Source: an uncultured Oscillospiraceae bacterium
GTDB taxonomy: Bacteria; Bacillota; Clostridia; Oscillospirales; Oscillospiraceae
Direction: 5' to 3'
Assembly (NCBI GenBank): GCA_934615645.1
Contig: CAKTTR010000031.1
Span: forward strand, 1-23,326
DNA length: 23,326 bases
Made by a program: the position numbers and the translations under genes. The notes under the pieces are model-generated. The model did not search any database, was not told the DNA's origin, and saw only the letters and a list, made by a program, of their open reading frames with translations. Within the stretch, counting starts at the first letter, position 1; the number at the start of each line of letters is the position of its first letter. Below are positions 21,020 through 23,326 of the stretch, piece after piece.

Positions 21020-23155
21020 ATGGCAGAGCTTACCCCCATGATGAAACAGTATATGCAGATCAAGGCACAGCACCAGGATTGCATCCTGTTCTTCCGGCTG
21101 GGTGATTTCTATGAGATGTTCTGCGAGGACGCCAAGCTTGCCGCCAAAGAGCTGGAGCTGACCCTGACGACCCGAGACCGGGGCAAAGCAGAATCGGAGC
21201 AGACGCCGATGTGCGGCGTGCCGTTCCACTCTGCCGAAGGCTATATCGCCCGGCTTGTCGCCAAGGGCTATAAAGTCGCCATCTGCGAACAGACGGAGGA
21301 CCCGGCCACGGCCAAGGGCCTGGTGAGCCGGGATATCATCCGCGTCGTCACCCCCGGCGCGGTGACGGAGAGCTCCATGCTGGAAGAGCGGCGCAATAAC
21401 TATTTCGCCAGTCTTTTTGCCGAGGGCAGCTGCTGGGGGCTCTGCTTCTGCGATGTCTCCACCGGTGCGATCTACGCCACGGAGCTTGACGGCGACGGCA
21501 GCTGCGACCGGGTGCTCTCCGAGCTTGCCCGGTTCAGCCCGGCGGAAGCGCTGCTGGGCGGCGATGCCGGAGAAAACCAGGAGGTCCGCGCGCTGCTGCA
21601 GGACCGGCTGGGCAGCTGCATCGACCCGGAGCGGGCAGAGTTTTTTGACCCAGACGCGGCGCGGCAAGCCGTGCAGGCCCAATTTACCCCGGCGCCCCAG
21701 GAGCTGCTGGAACCGGCAAACGCCCACGCCCTGCGGGCCTGCGGCGCGCTGCTGCTGACCCTCCAGCAGGTCCAGCGCCTGGACCTACGGCATATCAACG
21801 CCTTAGAATTTTACACGACGGACCGCTTTATGCAGCTCGACCCCGCCGCCTGGCGCAATCTGGAGATTACCCAGACCCTCCGGGCCAAGGAAAAGCGCGG
21901 CAGCCTGCTCTGGGTCCTGGACCATACGAAAACGGCGATGGGCGGCCGCCTGCTGCACAGCTGGCTGGAAAAGCCCCTACTGAACCCCGGGGCCATCCAA
22001 AAGCGGCTGAATGCCGTTGAAGAGCTGACCCAGCAGACCGTCCGGCGGGAGGAGCTGATTCTCGCCCTGCGGCCGGTCACAGATTTTGAGCGGCTTATGG
22101 CGCGCATCGTCACAGGCTCGGCCAACTGCCGGGACCTGGTCGCCCTGGCGGGCGGCTGCCGCGCCCTGCCGAATGTCCTGCAGCAGCTGGAAGGCGTCAA
22201 CGCGACCCTGCTGCAGCAGCTCGCCCAGGCGCTGGACCCCCTCACGGACCTGTGCCAGCGCATCGACCGCGCTATCGTGGACGACCCGCCGTTTTCCCTG
22301 CGGGAGGGCGGCATGATCCGCCCCGGCTACAGCGAAGAGGTGGACCAGCTGCGGGATATCATGTCCGGCGGCACCGGCACCCTCACCGCCATCGAAGCCC
22401 GGGAGAAGGAGAAGACGGGCATCCGCAATCTGCGGGTGGGCTACAACCGGGTCTTCGGGTATTACATTGAGGTCAGCAAGGGCCAGACAGATCTGGTCCC
22501 GGAGACGTATATCCGCAAGCAGACCCTGGTCAACTGCGAACGCTACATCACCCAGGAGCTCAAGGACCTGGAAAATACGATCCTTTCCGCCAAGGACCGC
22601 ATCTGCGCCCTAGAATACAATATTTTCACAGAGCTGCGCCAGTACCTGGCGGACCAGGCGGCCCGCGTCCAGGCGACCGCCCATGCGGTGGCGCAGCTGG
22701 ATGTCCTCAGCTGCTTTGCCGCCCTGGCGGTCAAGCACCGCTATACAAAGCCCACGGTCGATCTATCCGGTCAGATTGAAATTCTCGACGGCCGCCATCC
22801 GGTCGTGGAGCAGGTGCTGAAGGGGTCGCTGTTTGTCCCCAATGACACGCAGCTCGGGCTGCAGGGCAGCCAGGTCGCCATCATCACCGGCCCCAATATG
22901 GCGGGCAAATCGACTTATATGCGCCAAGTGGCGCTGATCGTCCTGCTGGCGCAGATCGGCTGCTTTGTCCCGGCCCGCTCGGCGCACATTGGCGTCGTGG
23001 ACCGGCTCTTTACCCGCATCGGCGCGTCGGACGATCTGGCCGCCGGGCAATCGACCTTTATGGTCGAGATGACCGAGGTCGCCGATATTCTTCGCAACGC
23101 GACCCCGCCGCGAACTCCAAACGGCTGCTGGCCGCGCTGGAGGAACAGGGGCTGA
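21020..23155 (+). CDS. mutS: DNA mismatch repair protein MutS, truncated at the 3' end
   Basis: MutS recognises base mismatches and starts mismatch repair. The protein opens MAELTPMMKQYMQIK. Its mismatch-binding domain has FFRLGDFYEMF, and the connector, core, clamp and ATPase domains follow, with Walker A GPNMAGKS at 624-631. Similarity runs to ...EVADILRNATP, about residue 696. There the normal continuation with the Walker B LDEIGRGT block should follow. Instead the frame reads 15 unrelated residues and stops at 711, where intact MutS has roughly 850-870. Bases from about 23101 onward belong, in another frame, to a metallo-beta-lactamase-fold gene. Without Walker B the product could not hydrolyse ATP. 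The start is supported by AGAAAGGAG. The break may be biological or an assembly error. Confidence 0.93.
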   Translation: MAELTPMMKQYMQIKAQHQDCILFFRLGDFYEMFCEDAKLAAKELELTLTTRDRGKAESEQTPMCGVPFHSAEGYIARLVAKGYKVAICEQTEDPATAKGLVSRDIIRVVTPGAVTESSMLEERRNNYFASLFAEGSCWGLCFCDVSTGAIYATELDGDGSCDRVLSELARFSPAEALLGGDAGENQEVRALLQDRLGSCIDPERAEFFDPDAARQAVQAQFTPAPQELLEPANAHALRACGALLLTLQQVQRLDLRHINALEFYTTDRFMQLDPAAWRNLEITQTLRAKEKRGSLLWVLDHTKTAMGGRLLHSWLEKPLLNPGAIQKRLNAVEELTQQTVRREELILALRPVTDFERLMARIVTGSANCRDLVALAGGCRALPNVLQQLEGVNATLLQQLAQALDPLTDLCQRIDRAIVDDPPFSLREGGMIRPGYSEEVDQLRDIMSGGTGTLTAIEAREKEKTGIRNLRVGYNRVFGYYIEVSKGQTDLVPETYIRKQTLVNCERYITQELKDLENTILSAKDRICALEYNIFTELRQYLADQAARVQATAHAVAQLDVLSCFAALAVKHRYTKPTVDLSGQIEILDGRHPVVEQVLKGSLFVPNDTQLGLQGSQVAIITGPNMAGKSTYMRQVALIVLLAQIGCFVPARSAHIGVVDRLFTRIGASDDLAAGQSTFMVEMTEVADILRNATPPRTPNGCWPRWRNRG

Positions 23156-23326
23156 CGCTGGAGGCGATTTTGCTGACACACGCGCATTTTGATCATATCG
23201 GCGCGCTTAAAAACCTGCGCGCGGCGACGAACGCGCGGGTCTATATCGGTGAGGCCGATAAGGACGACCCCAGCCGTATGTGCCACGATCTGCTGACCTA
23301 TACGGATACGTATCAGGACGGCGATA
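23101..23326 (+). pseudogene. Fragment of a metallo-beta-lactamase-fold hydrolase
   Basis: In the frame starting GAC at 23101 the sequence reads DPAANSKRLLAALEEQG, then ILLTHAHFDHIGAL and NARVYIGEAD, and remains open to the right edge. THAHFDH is the zinc-binding HxHxDH of glyoxalase II-like MBL-fold enzymes. The about 35 residues that should precede it, including the first beta strands, are missing; mutS sequence takes their place in a different frame. It has no start codon or ribosome binding site of its own at the junction. Its alanine codons are mostly GCG, and it is slightly more AT-rich at the end than mutS. It is therefore either a 5'-truncated gene or the far side of a chimeric join. 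Confidence 0.8.

Overview
The window reads as GC-rich chromosomal DNA of a low-branching Clostridia member, most likely an Oscillospiraceae/Ruminococcaceae-type Firmicute. Support for this comes from the rplU-prp-rpmA-obg cluster with a Prp-cleavable N-terminal extension on L27, an M-box (ykoK-type) Mg2+ riboswitch, S-layer homology domains, a ParB/Noc-type protein, pyruvate phosphate dikinase, and strong AGGAGG-type ribosome binding sites with sigma-A-type promoters. Species cannot be fixed from this sequence alone. No tRNA, rRNA, CRISPR array, integrase or transposase gene was recognised.

Layout. From 1 to about 350 there is no convincing gene, but three hairpin terminators. From 347 to 10847 every gene lies on the minus strand, in four transcription units: rplU-prp-rpmA-obg (promoter near 2742-2770); an SLH surface protein followed by a GNAT acetyltransferase (promoter near 4500-4528); mgtE, a polytopic membrane protein and rpiB (promoter 7937-7964, then an M-box riboswitch with terminator and a possible 28-codon leader ORF); and a FemAB-type transferase, a divergent alanine racemase and a DUF2812-like membrane protein (promoter 10890-10918). 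From 11044 the plus strand carries a ParB/Noc-like gene and ppdK, separated by a gene-free stretch with a 21-22 bp periodic TTGCA array. A small Xre-type regulator lies on the minus strand. It is followed by a metal-efflux locus: a P-type Zn/Cd ATPase and a separate HMA metallochaperone on the minus strand, divergent from an ArsR sensor and an AraC regulator on the plus strand, with overlapping promoters and one shared palindrome. The window ends with miaB and a broken mutS.

How the genes fit together. The metal-efflux genes form a self-contained inducible module: sensor, chaperone and exporter. The Fem-type transferase and racemase overlap by four bases and are probably translated together, which suggests a joint role in modifying peptidoglycan peptides. 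The mgtE operon is probably controlled by Mg2+ at the level of transcription termination.

Most unusual points. (1) mutS stops being mutS at about 23107 and continues, out of frame, into the middle of a metallo-beta-lactamase-fold gene; this is either a real rearrangement or an assembly chimera. (2) A hairpin-forming non-coding repeat occurs twice in opposite orientations (14911-15004 and 19260-19453), and the larger copy lies between 19-bp direct repeats. (3) The array upstream of ppdK. (4) The racemase keeps its catalytic Lys/Tyr pair but has lost other conserved active-site residues.
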